DNA of 64,000 bases, taken from contig NC_063158.1 in NCBI RefSeq assembly GCF_020921035.1, forward strand, positions 6,182,001 to 6,246,000, in the 5' to 3' direction. The position numbers and the translations under genes were made by a program. Positions 1 to 11,254 of the stretch are shown one piece after another. Each line of letters starts with the position of its first letter. Within the stretch, counting starts at the first letter, position 1. Source of the DNA: Rhodamnia argentea. Its lineage: Eukaryota > Streptophyta > Magnoliopsida > Myrtales > Myrtaceae. The notes under the pieces are model-generated. The model had not been told where the DNA came from. It worked only from the letters and a program-made list of their open reading frames with translations, and did no database searches.

Positions 1-3000
1 CCCAACTCCTTTCCATGCAAGAGAAGTTTGAGGAACAGAAACAAGAATTCGATTAAAAAAAAAAATACGAGATCGATTTGTACATTCATTGCTAGATGAA
101 ATTGACTCCCAATAATCAATATATGAACTCTCCCCTAGAGACACAACCATGTCTATAGAAAAAGGGCCAAAACTTTCACATCTTCAAAGAAACATCTTCC
201 GTCTCTCTATCTCTATTGCAAGAACCCACCATCCCCACAACCGGCGAAGACAAACAGCGACGAATTCGTGGAAGCCATCAAGACCGGAGACCCACATCTT
301 TGGTGGTCCTACATGCATTTTCCTTTGATGAACTTGTCATTTTCTAGTAAAGTATCGAAAAGATAAAACAGGCGCCGACAAATGAGGTAAGAATCAATAT
401 CAGAATTCAAAATCAATAGCATCCCATAGCAGACAAGAGGACCTAATAAGAGACAGCAAAACATTCACAAGTAATTTGACAATAAATAAAAGAAAAAAAA
501 GAGTAAGACATTCCAAGATGGTGTAATCTTTCCTACTTAAAACAGTGGCACGCTCAATTTGATGAAAGCTCTTGAAACAAGAACACAAGATATCTTGACT
601 TTCCCGTGATTAAGTGGGGCAATTTTTTTTCCTGATTTGCACCCAAATAATGAACAAGACAATCTATTTTTACCATAGCAAGCCTACATTTTTTACCTGT
701 CAGAGCATAACCACAAGCCTACATTAACTCGGCAAACTAATCAAGTGAGCATGACCATTCTTGTCACGTTAGACCAAACTAGATAGAAATCGACAAGTGA
801 CCAGCAACTAACCACCACGAAGTTGTCCAAAAACCCCAAAGTGACAGAACAACAAGCCTTATGATGTTCGGTGAAGTCTTATATTGAGAGCCTGAATGTA
901 AGCCTACTAAATCGAATTAAGAAAACTCAACAACCAGCATCATTCTCCTCCCTGAGTTTATCGTGACCGTAATAGAATGCAGAGAAGTAAGCAGAGAGAT
1001 GGACATGCATGCATGAATAAGATTCAGTTCTCGTCAGTTTATGCTGCAACGAACCAATTTTACAAGCGAGCTACTTAAGATAGGCTCAAGCTATCCATCA
1101 AATACTCCAGAAACTGGCGAACCTACATTAACTCGGCGGAACGCGAACCAGAAATTGAAGTGATTGCAGTCATATAGGGTTGGTCATTCAGAAATTGAAG
1201 TGAAGCCAAAGCAAGACGAACCAGCAGAAGCACAAATCTAAGTGAAATCGCTAAAAACCTTAATGTTCAACATGAAGTTATCCAGAAATCGTAAAAACTA
1301 GCAATTTCCCAAAGTACCTCTCGAACCCTACTTTCACCTAAAGTCCCTTGGAGAGCCTTTGTATCTCCTCAAAGCAAGTTAAAAGAAATGAATCATACAC
1401 ATTTTGCATTTAATCAAGAAATTTTAGAGCTCCGACGCCCTTTTCAAATGCTGAATCAAGCAGGCCCGAAGATATTTACTTAGATCTTATTACAGTAGGA
1501 AAGGGGGAAAATGACACTCCCAAAGCAAAACCAACAACTCATGTTTTTACTAGGGTCCCTCCATAATCTTTTAAATGTACCAAGTATATCATTGCTACAT
1601 GCCCATCCGATTTTTGTAGAAATTAAGGGAATTCGTCGATTTGGTGACTCAAAGAGTTTTCTCGAGCGAAAAAGTTCTCAACTATCTTCTCGACTGCTAT
1701 TCCTTTGATTGATTTTTTTTAGTGAAATTGCACAGATAATTCATGTACTCTTGTCCGAAATTCAAAACCATCAGTATAGTTTTTTTTTTTTTTTCAAACG
1801 TGCCACCATTGGCCCTTCCTTCATACTTTTCTATTGCCGATTGATTTTTGCTGTCGTGGACATCTGGATTGATGAGCTGAACATCGCAATGCACGTGTTC
1901 TATAATAATTTGCAAACTTTTTTTGCACACGTCACCAGATCAGCCAACATAAACATTTTAAACAAATTAAAACGAGAGAGATTTGAAGCTCGGCCTTCAT
2001 CGCTCAAAGCTTAGTCGAGCTCTTGGCCATGGCAGCCGAAACTTCTTTGAGCCCGTGGAGCGCGGACATGGCTACCAAAGCTTCGTAGAGCTTATGGCCA
2101 TGACCCCTCAGGTTTCACCAAGCTCCTCGTGGCCATCATAGCCGGAGCTTCTTTAAGCTTGCGACCATATCCGCTCCAACTTTGTCAAGCAACTGTGCTT
2201 CTTTGAGTTTGGGGCCATGGCAGCTCGAGGTCCGTCGAGCTCGAGGCCACGACAACTGAAGCTTCTTCGAGCTCGAGGCCATGGCCGCTCAAGATCCAAC
2301 GAGCTCAATCATAGCGTTGCATTGATGGGGATGTTAGATTTTGTGGATTTCGGCTTGAATTTGGAAGGGTTCGAGTGGAAGATCAAAAAGATGATTCGGG
2401 CTGGGAGACGGAGAGAGAGATAGAGAGGAGCCAAGTCAACAAATTTCGAAAGGAGTTAACTCACGTCAAAAAGAGGCGTTAATGCTCATCGAAATATTCC
2501 AAACTACATTCGGCAAAAACACTTTTTTTTTCTCCCAATTTTTGTGAAAGCATTTGAAAATTGACAAGCATTGAAGAACAATTGTGACCGCGGAGGAGGG
2601 AGCTTCTTCCACTTGCATGATTTCTGGTCAGAAAGCAGAAGATCTTGCAAAAGGTGGACACCAATCACTTGGGGGACTTTGAAAATGCGGAGCAAAAAGC
2701 AACATCCTTTCAAAATTGTTCTTTATCTGCATCAGATCATACTCACGTCCCTTTGCACGACTCTAGAGACTAAACACAAGGTGAAAGAGATCAACAGAAA
2801 AGAACTATGGCTTCAACCTGATAGATGAACGTGTAGGACGCATCTGGCAAAAGCAGAGAGCAATATGCTTCGGCAATGAACTGATCCCTCTCTCCAGAAA
2901 GCTCTGCTCTGGCCTTTCCCATGCATTTATTTTGCGTCTTCCATTAATGGACCAAAAAGGAGATCTCGGTGAAAATTTGTCACCCTTGTATGCAATCGAA

Positions 3001-3040
3001 CAAGTTATTTGCACTGATTCGGTTTTGTATAGATGCCACT
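1..3040. other. AT-rich spacer, no gene recognised
   Basis: I see no ORF here with a recognisable domain, and the short ORFs have no family signature. The right end must contain the 3' UTR of the minus-strand kinase that stops at 3041. The segment at about 1985-2310 is clearly more GC-rich and internally repetitive (see the separate entry). Exons of a neighbour beyond the left edge cannot be excluded. Confidence 0.6.
1985..2310. repeat. Degenerate GC-rich minisatellite
   Basis: Blocks built from agctcgaggccatggc, gaagcttcttcgagctcg and close variants recur many times, about every 45-50 bases. The unit is rich in palindromic restriction-like words (gagctc, aagctt, ccatgg). Copies are diverged and no stable reading frame runs through them. 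I read it as a decayed tandem repeat rather than coding sequence. The exact period was judged by eye. Confidence 0.55.
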
Positions 3041-6000
3041 TCAGAAAATCATCTCTATAGCAGAAGGCAAAACACGAAATTTCCGAGGTAGGAACCCCAA
3101 ATGTTCCCCATCTGACTGGACAAATATGCTGCCAGTGCCTGATATTTCTTCTACTTCGATTGAGAGCACGCTGGATTTGAAATACATAGAAGAAAAGAAT
3201 GACGTCATCAAATTACAACTCCGAGAGTAGAAAATAATTCTAGAGAAAACTGCCAATGCCCCAAATCCAAATGACTGAGAATATTATGACTGCCCCTCCT
3301 TGATGTTTCATTTCAGACTTCAAAAAAGGAAAAGAAAAGGAGCAGTTTCCCCTTTTCTTACGCTGATGAAATGTAAACATGAGCAATAAGCCAGTGGAAG
3401 TATCTTTACCTTCTTGAAGACACATTATTTACGGACAAATGTGTTCCATTGTAGAGCTTATGCAGTTTAATGATAAAGTCATACCACTTGAAATCCTGAA
3501 GAATCACAACCTGCAAGGAAGATACAGATCATGTCCAAGTCAGCACAGGAGCAAAAATAAAAAATAAAAGTAGACAGAAGATCATCCGGGTGCGTAAGAT
3601 CTTTAGAGACTTCACCTCGAAATTTCCACTACAAGGATCAGCATTTGGTGCAATCTTCATGCCACCCCCAAAGAATTTGGCATTACCTATACAGAGCGCT
3701 GTCACTTGAGGATAGGTTTCCCATTCACCGTCATTCACCTAAATATACAGCCGACTATGACATTGAGTTCCAAGATCAGCAAACTAGAAAGACATCCAAT
3801 AAGATAAAGATGCAACATAAAATTATGATTCCAGATGAAGAGTAGATTAAAAGTTCCTCATAGACAATGACCTTGATCCGTAAATCTTGGTTACGGTGCC
3901 CGATAAAGGCTTGCAATGCACCAAAGACATAACATAAGTTTCTAAATCGCTTGTATCTGGAAGCATAGTAACCAGCTTTTGCGCTCCTGTAAATTTTAAA
4001 TCAGGTGTGGCAATGAGTAAATTCGCAGTATAGCATGTACTGTCATAGTCCACAGTAAAAGTTTCAAGTTAACCTTACAAATGAATGTCCGCAACATTCA
4101 AAAAGTAATGAAGCTCTTCATTTTCTCCCCCAATGACACCAATATCTATTTGTGATCTTTGCCCTGCAAAATGCATCAATCACACGGCGAGCAATGAGAA
4201 AATGGATCCTACAAAATAAATTGACATTGAAAGGCAGGTACCAACTTTTTATATGTCCCAAATACATTTTTAGCCAAAGCTGCATATGTTGGAAAAACAG
4301 AAGAGACGGAAGCTTAATGAATAACCTTTGACTATGCGATCAACAGCATCATGAGGATCATTTTTCCTGAGAAAAAAAAGTGCCAGCCATAACATCTGCT
4401 TTAACTACTATTTAGCAATTAAAAAAAGAACTTACTTAATCTCAAGTAATAGCAAATATGATCATGCAGAACTAACCAGCCAAATGTTCTGGCGAAATCA
4501 GAGCCTGTGCCCAAGGGAATTAGCTGCATGAATAAAACACCTTCGTAGCTTTCTCAGGAACAGTTACATACGGTCAAGAAGAGCAAATCACATGTCTACA
4601 GAAGTTCATGCGAAACACTTACACCAAGAGCAGTGGAGCAAGTCGCTGTATCATGATTGGTGATAGGTTTTCCAGCCCAAAAGAAGCCATTGACTACCTT
4701 CTCATTGTACACGTAAGTCAGACAAATGAATGTATAGGAACCGATAACTTCGGAGGCTTTCTATAACCCTATAATGGCCTATTGAGCAGTGACCAGAATT
4801 TGTTTTTTATATCTCATCTTACAAAAGAAACAACATTGATGGGTTTATGAAAAGTGTATCACGTAATAAATTGATCATTTGAACTTCAAAATCCCATAGT
4901 AACCTGTACTAGTCCTCCAATCGCCCACCACAATAATACTAATAGTAATTACAACACCAATACATAAGAACCCATCAAAAATAGTCTTCTAATCCAAGCT
5001 ACCCTGGCAGTTGCAAATCCTTACATCTGCAACACTATATGTGAAAAGACTCATATATATAACTTCAAGCATGAGTACACATTTCACCTACTCTAGTCCA
5101 CTGCAATTAGTCTAGTGTTACCAGGAAACTACGTGAGAGGAGTTCATATGTAATATAAAATAGAATTACACAAATTACGGACATGGACAAGGCTAATGGC
5201 ATCCCACCTCATGAAGAGTTCCATCGCCTCCAACTGCAATTACAGCATCAGCACCCTCTCGTATAGACTGCACAATGTTGAGACAACATCAAACTGATGG
5301 TTCACAAAGTGAATATGCATCAAAGTTGACTGGCATTTTAGGGTCGAGATGCCTACCTCCCTCGTTATGTCAGTCGCATGAGAAGGACCAGAGGTGAAAG
5401 ATTCACATATCTGCGGATTCAACAAAAGAATACCACACTTAGTGACATACCTTGTTTGAATTGAAACATATTTAGCATGGAATCAACAACTTAGACATAG
5501 GAGGGATAGATCTTTCCATGTTTGCAGAAAAGAATCTAGATGCAACCACAACATCTAGAAGAGATGAACAAGATAACTCGAGAGGAGAACCATCAATTAG
5601 GCCAAGTAGTCTTTGGTAATTGAGTTCATACATACATGATACTGCAGCTCAGACATGGCAAGTGGAAGCAGCATAAAGCAAGACATGAGTAGAAACTAGC
5701 CAATTGCTCTCTCTAGTATCAGTCTCATACAATGAAGTACCCCAAACCCATCTCCCACCATCTTTTAAACAAGCGAATAGCACCCACCCACACATGTGGG
5801 TTCAGACGAGGTTGAGCTGAATAAGGCCCCTTTCAAGATCTAGAGTAAAAGCTATTCAACGACATTTGAAGATTGGCAACGTTTCAAGGACTCACGTTAC
5901 AATGTTCACCGAGGCGAGACCTGAGATAAGGCAACAGTTTCTTCCACTCCTTCCACGTCTTGCCATTAGCACCTGTCCACAAAACACACCCAATCATCAC

Positions 6001-6306
6001 CCGCATAGTTTCAACGTCCATCAATCTGCTCCATTATAGAGGAGAAACGAATAAAAATCTAAACATTCGCGCGCGCGCGCGTTAACAGAGAGACCAACCT
6101 CGAGGATTGACGACGAAGACGAGATCGCGGCGGCGAGAGGCGGATAGAGACCCGCCCCCCAATAGGGTACGGTCAAAGGGGAGATCTGGAGAAGGAGCCA
6201 TGGGGCGTTGCTCTGCTCTCGCGACGACCCACGAATTAGCCATTAGAGATGGCGGTGCTCTTCCCCATGCCATCTGATAATAATAGCACCCCATGCGTTT
6301 TTTCAC
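3041..6306 (-). CDS. LCBK2: Sphingoid long-chain-base kinase (LCBK2-like, DAGK-type catalytic domain)
   Basis: Predicted lipid kinase that phosphorylates sphingoid long-chain bases, in the plant LCBK2/At2g46090-like branch. I place 12 exons on the minus strand: 6306-6099, 5972-5896, 5410-5357, 5267-5208, 4697-4623, 4523-4477, 4366-4326, 4163-4079, 3986-3872, 3738-3616, 3510-3410 and 3170-3041. All phases join, giving about 371 residues, the usual family length. Visible DAGK-domain motifs are VFVVNPRG at the end of exon 1, [10 protein letters not shown] (nucleotide-binding GGDGT) in exon 4, [12 protein letters not shown] in exon 6, [10 protein letters not shown] at the exon 8/9 join, GGGMKIAP in exon 10, and the terminal VQSDGEHLG. 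The start is uncertain: in-frame ATGs lie at 6306, 6294, 6270, 6243 and 6201, before the conserved domain. A basic N-terminus could be an organelle signal. The family is certain; the LCBK2 name rests on remembered similarity. Confidence 0.88.
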
Positions 6307-7724
6307 CGCCTCAAGGTTCGTGAAAGGAGAAATTAGCTCTTAGGGCACTGTCTCGTCACCCCCGTCGTCGCCGTCGTCGTGAGAGGTCTCAGAAGCGGGC
6401 GCTTGAAGCAGCGACGGCTGGTATTGTCAGTTGTCAGTTACGAGACGCAGGAAAGTAAACAGATGGGAATGGTGGAGGCACTGAAACGAAATGCACCGAG
6501 ATGGGACTGGGAGAAATGATGTGAATCGTCTGTCGTAACGAGAGACCAACGAGGTTTGATTAAGTGAAGGTTAGAAGTAGGGGATTGAGGCAAAAAGACA
6601 GAGACAAGTCATGCGATACAGTTTCTTCTTCTCCGTGCCTTCACATCGTTTTCCACGATGACGACGACGGTGAAAATGAGGATCTAATCGGGTCGGGTCG
6701 GGTCGGTCCGGGCCTCATGTGATGAAATTTAGCTATTAGAATCGCTGAGGATTAGGATTGCAGAGGGAAGAGATTGCGTAAATGGACAGAGGAAAAGAGA
6801 TGGAACGGAATCAGAAGAGATTAGGCAAGATTAGGATGAATTGGTCCGGTCAATATTATGCATCTTAAATCCCTCTAAAATCTTTTGGAGGGATCTGTAT
6901 GTTACTTAGTAGATTTATTCTTCTTTCTCACCTATACTTGAATTTTATATCAGTCTGAAAATACATCAAAGCATACTTATATTATAATCTATGTTCGCAT
7001 CTCTTATCCTTCGCAAGCATTCAATCAACGTTACAACTTATTCCATCTAAATACTCTCTCCTTTTCCCTCGTGATTGTCTAAATCTGTTAAATTCCTATG
7101 TAAGAACTCAATCCAGACTGAGGGTAAGTTTCACTGCATACTGATTATGACTGACTTGAATGAACGGGGACCAAAAGAGACTTTCCTAATCAATCTCATT
7201 CGACGACATGAATATTCCATTGTGTCTCCCTGGTTGAGCCGCGAGAGGTTGCCTTCATTGTCGGTTCTTTTGAATCAAAAGAATTGCATGGACAAGCTCG
7301 GCTCAATTTATCTAAAATTGGTAATGTTAGCTTCAGGTAAAACCCACGTGACATAAGGATTGCTAACGTGAATGGGACTCATCTGGTGAAACTTGAGCAA
7401 CTTAGGAGGCCCTCTAAGGCACGTCATAACCCTTCTTGAATGGCCTAACCGAATTGATCCCACACAATGTATTGACATAATACAAAGGGTATTGACATAA
7501 TGTCAATCCGCAGCTCGATGCGACCCTGTAAGCTTAAACATGTTCTACGGAGCAGGAGAATAAGGAAATAAAACAGTTAGTTCAAATAATCAGCATTACA
7601 AACTGACATATCTAAATCACTTTTCGAAAGGATCCCTATTTGCTCCAACTGCCGACGGCACAAACTTGAAAGGACATCAATACGACTGTCGTACAAAATC
7701 CGAGGCCACTTACGCCAAGGGATC
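6307..7724. other. Intergenic: kinase promoter side and 3' flank of the L5 gene
   Basis: No gene is recognised. The region upstream of the kinase start carries short GTC/GCC-rich stretches and a GGGTC pentamer run near 6690-6706. The rest is AT-rich. The part next to 7725 should contain the 3' UTR of the plastid L5 gene. An alternating GC tract (6069-6081) lies just inside the kinase gene, in its first intron. Confidence 0.5.
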
Positions 7725-9724
7725 CTATCTTCTGGACTTCCCTCTTGATTTTGAATCGAAGTGATGTTTCCTCAGTTTCTTCTTCCGGGGTAAACCTGCC
7801 GAACCGCCACCTTCTCTGAACGGCATTCCCATCAGAGCCAGCAGCCTCTGACCCTCCTGATCCGTTTTTGCGGTAGTTGTGATACACACGTCCATCCCCC
7901 TCGGTTTGCCTAGAGCATCGTACCTGATCTCCGGGAAAACACTCTGATCCCGGATGCCAACGCTGTAATTCCCATGTCCATCAAAGCTATTTGCGTTTAC
8001 ACCTTGGAAGTCTCTCGTCCGGGGAAGCCCCAAGTTGATCAGCCGATCCAGGAATGAGTACATAATCTGTCATTACAGAGAGAGATGAAAACGCGGCAAT
8101 GTCTTGTAGCAAATATTCATGACTGCAGATGGCAATTGATTGAGAGTGACAAAGAGAGCAGAACCTAGATTGTTATAACAGTGCTTGATAAATCAAACAA
8201 GAGGATCGGAAGGTGGAAAATTTCTTGGAATTGAGGTTTATTCGTTTTAGTATAAACAGAAGTTTGTATGGCTTATACAGCTCAGGTTGCAGGCATATGA
8301 GGTAACAGAAAACCTCAAACAGAAAGGTCCAGTTACAAGATGATCAGTGAAAATGAGCAGGCTACTTCTATAATGATCATTTTGCTACTGCATATTTATT
8401 CTCAGGAAATTCAACAAGCACAGTCAAAACATATTATGAAGCGAGACGACAGTTATGACGTGATCCGGATGAAAGAAAAAACAACAAATCATAAACTACC
8501 AATGCTAGTATAGGAGATACAGTGCAGCAGCAGACAAACTTGTCAATGTAGCAACCTCAAAGTAGTATAATTTTTATGGACATATAAATCTAATTTTCCA
8601 ACTTGTCCTTCGCATCTCCAGAAGTATTATTTTCACTAAAAGAAACAATTGCATACTGACAATTTTAGATAACCATCAGTACAGAGACAAGAATCAACAA
8701 GTTAAATCATGAATATCAGCGAACATGCAAAGGTATTATGAACACGGCCAACATCGATTCCTTTACAAGAACTTCCACATACCACAACAACAAACTTCTG
8801 GGCCTTAAGTAGGAAATAAAAAATGATTGAAGGATCACTTGTGCTCACATTTCCTCGGAGAGTAACCGCGATACCGAGCGGTTGACCTTCTCTGATCTTG
8901 AATTGAGCAAGGGAGACTCTGGCTCGTGTCTTTATAGGCCTCTGCCCCATAATAAGCGCCATATCGTTCATGGCTGCATCCAGTCCCTTTGCATTTTGAG
9001 CAGCATCTCCAATACCGCAATTCACCACAATCTTTTCAATCTTCGGAACCTAATCGATCCCAAGTTCAAAAGCTGAGGGATTGAGCTAATTCATTGCCAA
9101 TTGAACACCAAAAACTTAAAGGATTAACTCATTGTAGCAGATGATTATCATTAATGGCCAGATAACACACGAAAGCGCTCAAAAACTGGGATTTGAAATC
9201 GAGGAATGTGTGTGGAAATTTTCCAAAGATGGCGATTTTATTTTATTTTCTGATAAAGAAGTATCCAATCACGGCACCGTACAATCATATGACCCGCAGC
9301 TTCCACCGAAATGTGTGTTACCTCTACAAGCTATTACGAAATGCGCGGACGTCCGGCCAAAATTTCCAGTACAATGAACTGCTATGTACCCGTGAGCCGG
9401 TCGATTCCTACTCAATTACTACCGCGACAAAAGCCTCGGCCAAATCGAAATCATTACCTGGTGGATGTTAGTGTAAGAGAACTCATCCTTGAGCAAGGGC
9501 ACGATCTTGTCGAGATAAACGGCCTTGAGCCTGTGCGGTTTCTCTGCCTCCGACTTCTCCACCAACACTATCCCATCGGAAGCCCTCACCGAGACGACGC
9601 CGCCGGCGTTCGCACTCCTCCTCCGGCTCACACGCGCGACGGACGGTGGAGCCGCGGGGCGCAGGAGTTGGCCGTGGAAGGACGACGACGCGGCCGCGGC
9701 GGGTAAACGCGAGGGACACGCCAT
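7725..9724 (-). CDS. RPL5: Plastid 50S ribosomal protein L5 (uL5c), nuclear-encoded
   Basis: A structural protein of the chloroplast large ribosomal subunit; uL5 contacts 5S rRNA in the central protuberance. Three exons, 9724-9458, 9049-8849 and 8066-7725, give 269 residues with perfect phase. Residues 1 to about 50 are Ser/Ala/Arg-rich without acids, which fits a transit peptide. The mature part shows uL5 hallmarks: [21 protein letters not shown]-like [46 protein letters not shown], and [15 protein letters not shown] followed by [10 protein letters not shown]. The C-terminus ends in a basic tail ([10 protein letters not shown]). The ATG at 9724 was chosen because it opens a complete transit peptide and no longer in-frame N-terminus is evident. 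Confidence 0.95.
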
Positions 9725-10371
9725 GAGCGGGGCCGCTGGAAACTCTGTTGAGCTCTGGCTGCTGTTACCGAGTAGATAGAGGAGCGTCGAGCGAGTGATG
9801 ATGGCGAGATGCTCGCGGGATAGAGCTTATTTACAAGAATGCCACTGAGGAAGGAGTTGGCGGGCTTCGATGTAAATATTGGATGTTCCGAGGGGTTTTT
9901 CTCTTGGGCCGTGGGTCTAAATTGCGGAGTAGATAAGACTGGTCCATTTCGAAGAGGAGGACGTCACAACGTTCTACTTTCACGAGCAGAACGCAAAAAT
10001 ACTTCTCCACAATTTTTTTTTTTTTTTGGGGGTCGGCTGTACTGTTCTTTTAACCAGCGGCGATTCGAAGGTTCGAGATAGATGCACCCATCACTCGTGA
10101 TCAATAAAATCTCTCAATGTACTCGAGAGCTCGTCAAAGATAACTAACCCTTATTATTAGGCTAATCAGGATAATACTTCCCAAAAATGGCTATTAAAAG
10201 TGTCATAGCTTCCGTACAACGCTTTATTTAATGTAAAAATTTTCCATGGTAATAATGTTGTCTTAGAATTTTTTTCTGAATTTCGCCACGTGCGATTTCC
10301 GACAAGCCACGTAGGGTAAAAATGCTGTTAAAGCATTGCCATGTTGAATTTCCGACATCCCAAATCAGAAT
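9725..10371. other. Intergenic: L5 promoter side up to the edge of the viral insert
   Basis: No gene is visible. The first 150 bases are GC-rich and should hold the L5 promoter and 5' UTR. A T-tract lies near 10013-10027. The sequence becomes AT-rich toward 10371, where recognisable pararetroviral sequence begins. Confidence 0.5.
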
Positions 10372-10412
10372 TGAGAGCCTGGTATTAGGGATAGCATACT
10401 TGCTTCGGGTTC
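10372..10412 (+). repeat. Left copy of the viral terminal redundancy
   Basis: This 41-base segment, beginning tgagagcct and ending tgcttcgggttc, recurs at 26792-26832 with about 37 of 41 positions identical by eye. It lies just upstream of the primer-binding site. The copy at the far end of the viral sequence indicates a circularly permuted genome that ends where it began. Confidence 0.75.
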
Positions 10413-10434
10413 AAGCTTGTCTCCGCTTCCTTCT

Positions 10435-10449
10435 TGCTATCAGAGCCAT
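10435..10449 (+). other. Primer-binding site of the pararetrovirus (initiator tRNA-Met type)
   Basis: The sequence tgctatcagagccat differs at one position from the plant initiator tRNA-Met complement TGGTATCAGAGC used to prime caulimovirid and LTR-retroelement reverse transcription. It lies about 70 bases before the first viral ATG (10520) and follows the repeated leader block. Confidence 0.7.
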
Positions 10450-10519
10450 TCATCGTCAAAACCAAGTTAAGATTAGGATTCTAAATCAAGACCTGCAAGG
10501 TGAGAAAAACTTTGCAACC

Positions 10520-11254
10520 ATGGAATCTCTTCCAGAAACTTCACCAGTTCTTTATGAATCTCCCGTATTTCTGGCCCCTCTTCCAGAGCTTCGAAAATCT
10601 ACTGCCTCCAATATGGACTATCTTTATGAGGTAGCCTATCTTCTTGAAGAAAGCAAGATCTCTGAAACCCAGCTTTCCCTCATGAATCCTTACTCTGCTT
10701 TTTCCAAACCCTCCTTCTTCCCCATCAAATCTATTAAGTATTTGATAAGGCATACTCCTCGCACAATTAAGGAATACGTCCAGTCCTTCAAATTCGATCA
10801 ACACCCAATCATGTCTACTCAATAGGAGCAGTTCATCACTCTCCATATACCTCAAGATTTTCCTCTTCAATGGGCTCAACAGGGTTATACTCATCTTTAC
10901 TTTGGAGCCATTCGTCTTGCTCTTTCACTCCACGAACGCAAAAACTTGCCTGTTATGGCAATAATTGCTTTGCTTGATACCGGTTTTCTTGATTACCAGC
11001 ATGCTTGTATCAATACCATCCAGACCACTATGAATACTGGAATAGTTTTTATGACCTTTTTTCCAAACTTCAACATAGCCCTCATTGATCCCACCCTTCT
11101 TTCGGTAGTCAAAGTACAATTACGGATCACCGGAGCACCTCGGACTCCGGGAATTATAGCTGCTACTCTTCACTACCGGATGATTTATATGGTTCAAAAT
11201 CATGTTATAGATCTTAATCTTCTCGGCTATGAAGATGATATTTATCTCTGTTGA
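10520..11254 (+). pseudogene. Pararetroviral movement-protein domain, stop-interrupted
   Basis: The frame opened by the ATG at 10520 resembles the 30K-type movement protein that moves caulimovirids through plasmodesmata. Conserved patches are YTHLYFGAIRLAL, LLDTGFLDYQHACI, and FFPNFNIALIDP followed by KVQLRITGAP. A TAG at 10823-10825 breaks the frame, and similarity resumes in the same frame until the stop at 11252-11254. In related viruses the protein is fused upstream of the coat region. Recognition is from family knowledge. The copy is not expected to be functional. Confidence 0.8.

Noticed and set aside
3847-4053. Alternative minus-strand frame [16 protein letters not shown] within the kinase
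   Set aside because: Splice phase selects the neighbouring frame ([10 protein letters not shown]), which matches the kinase family.
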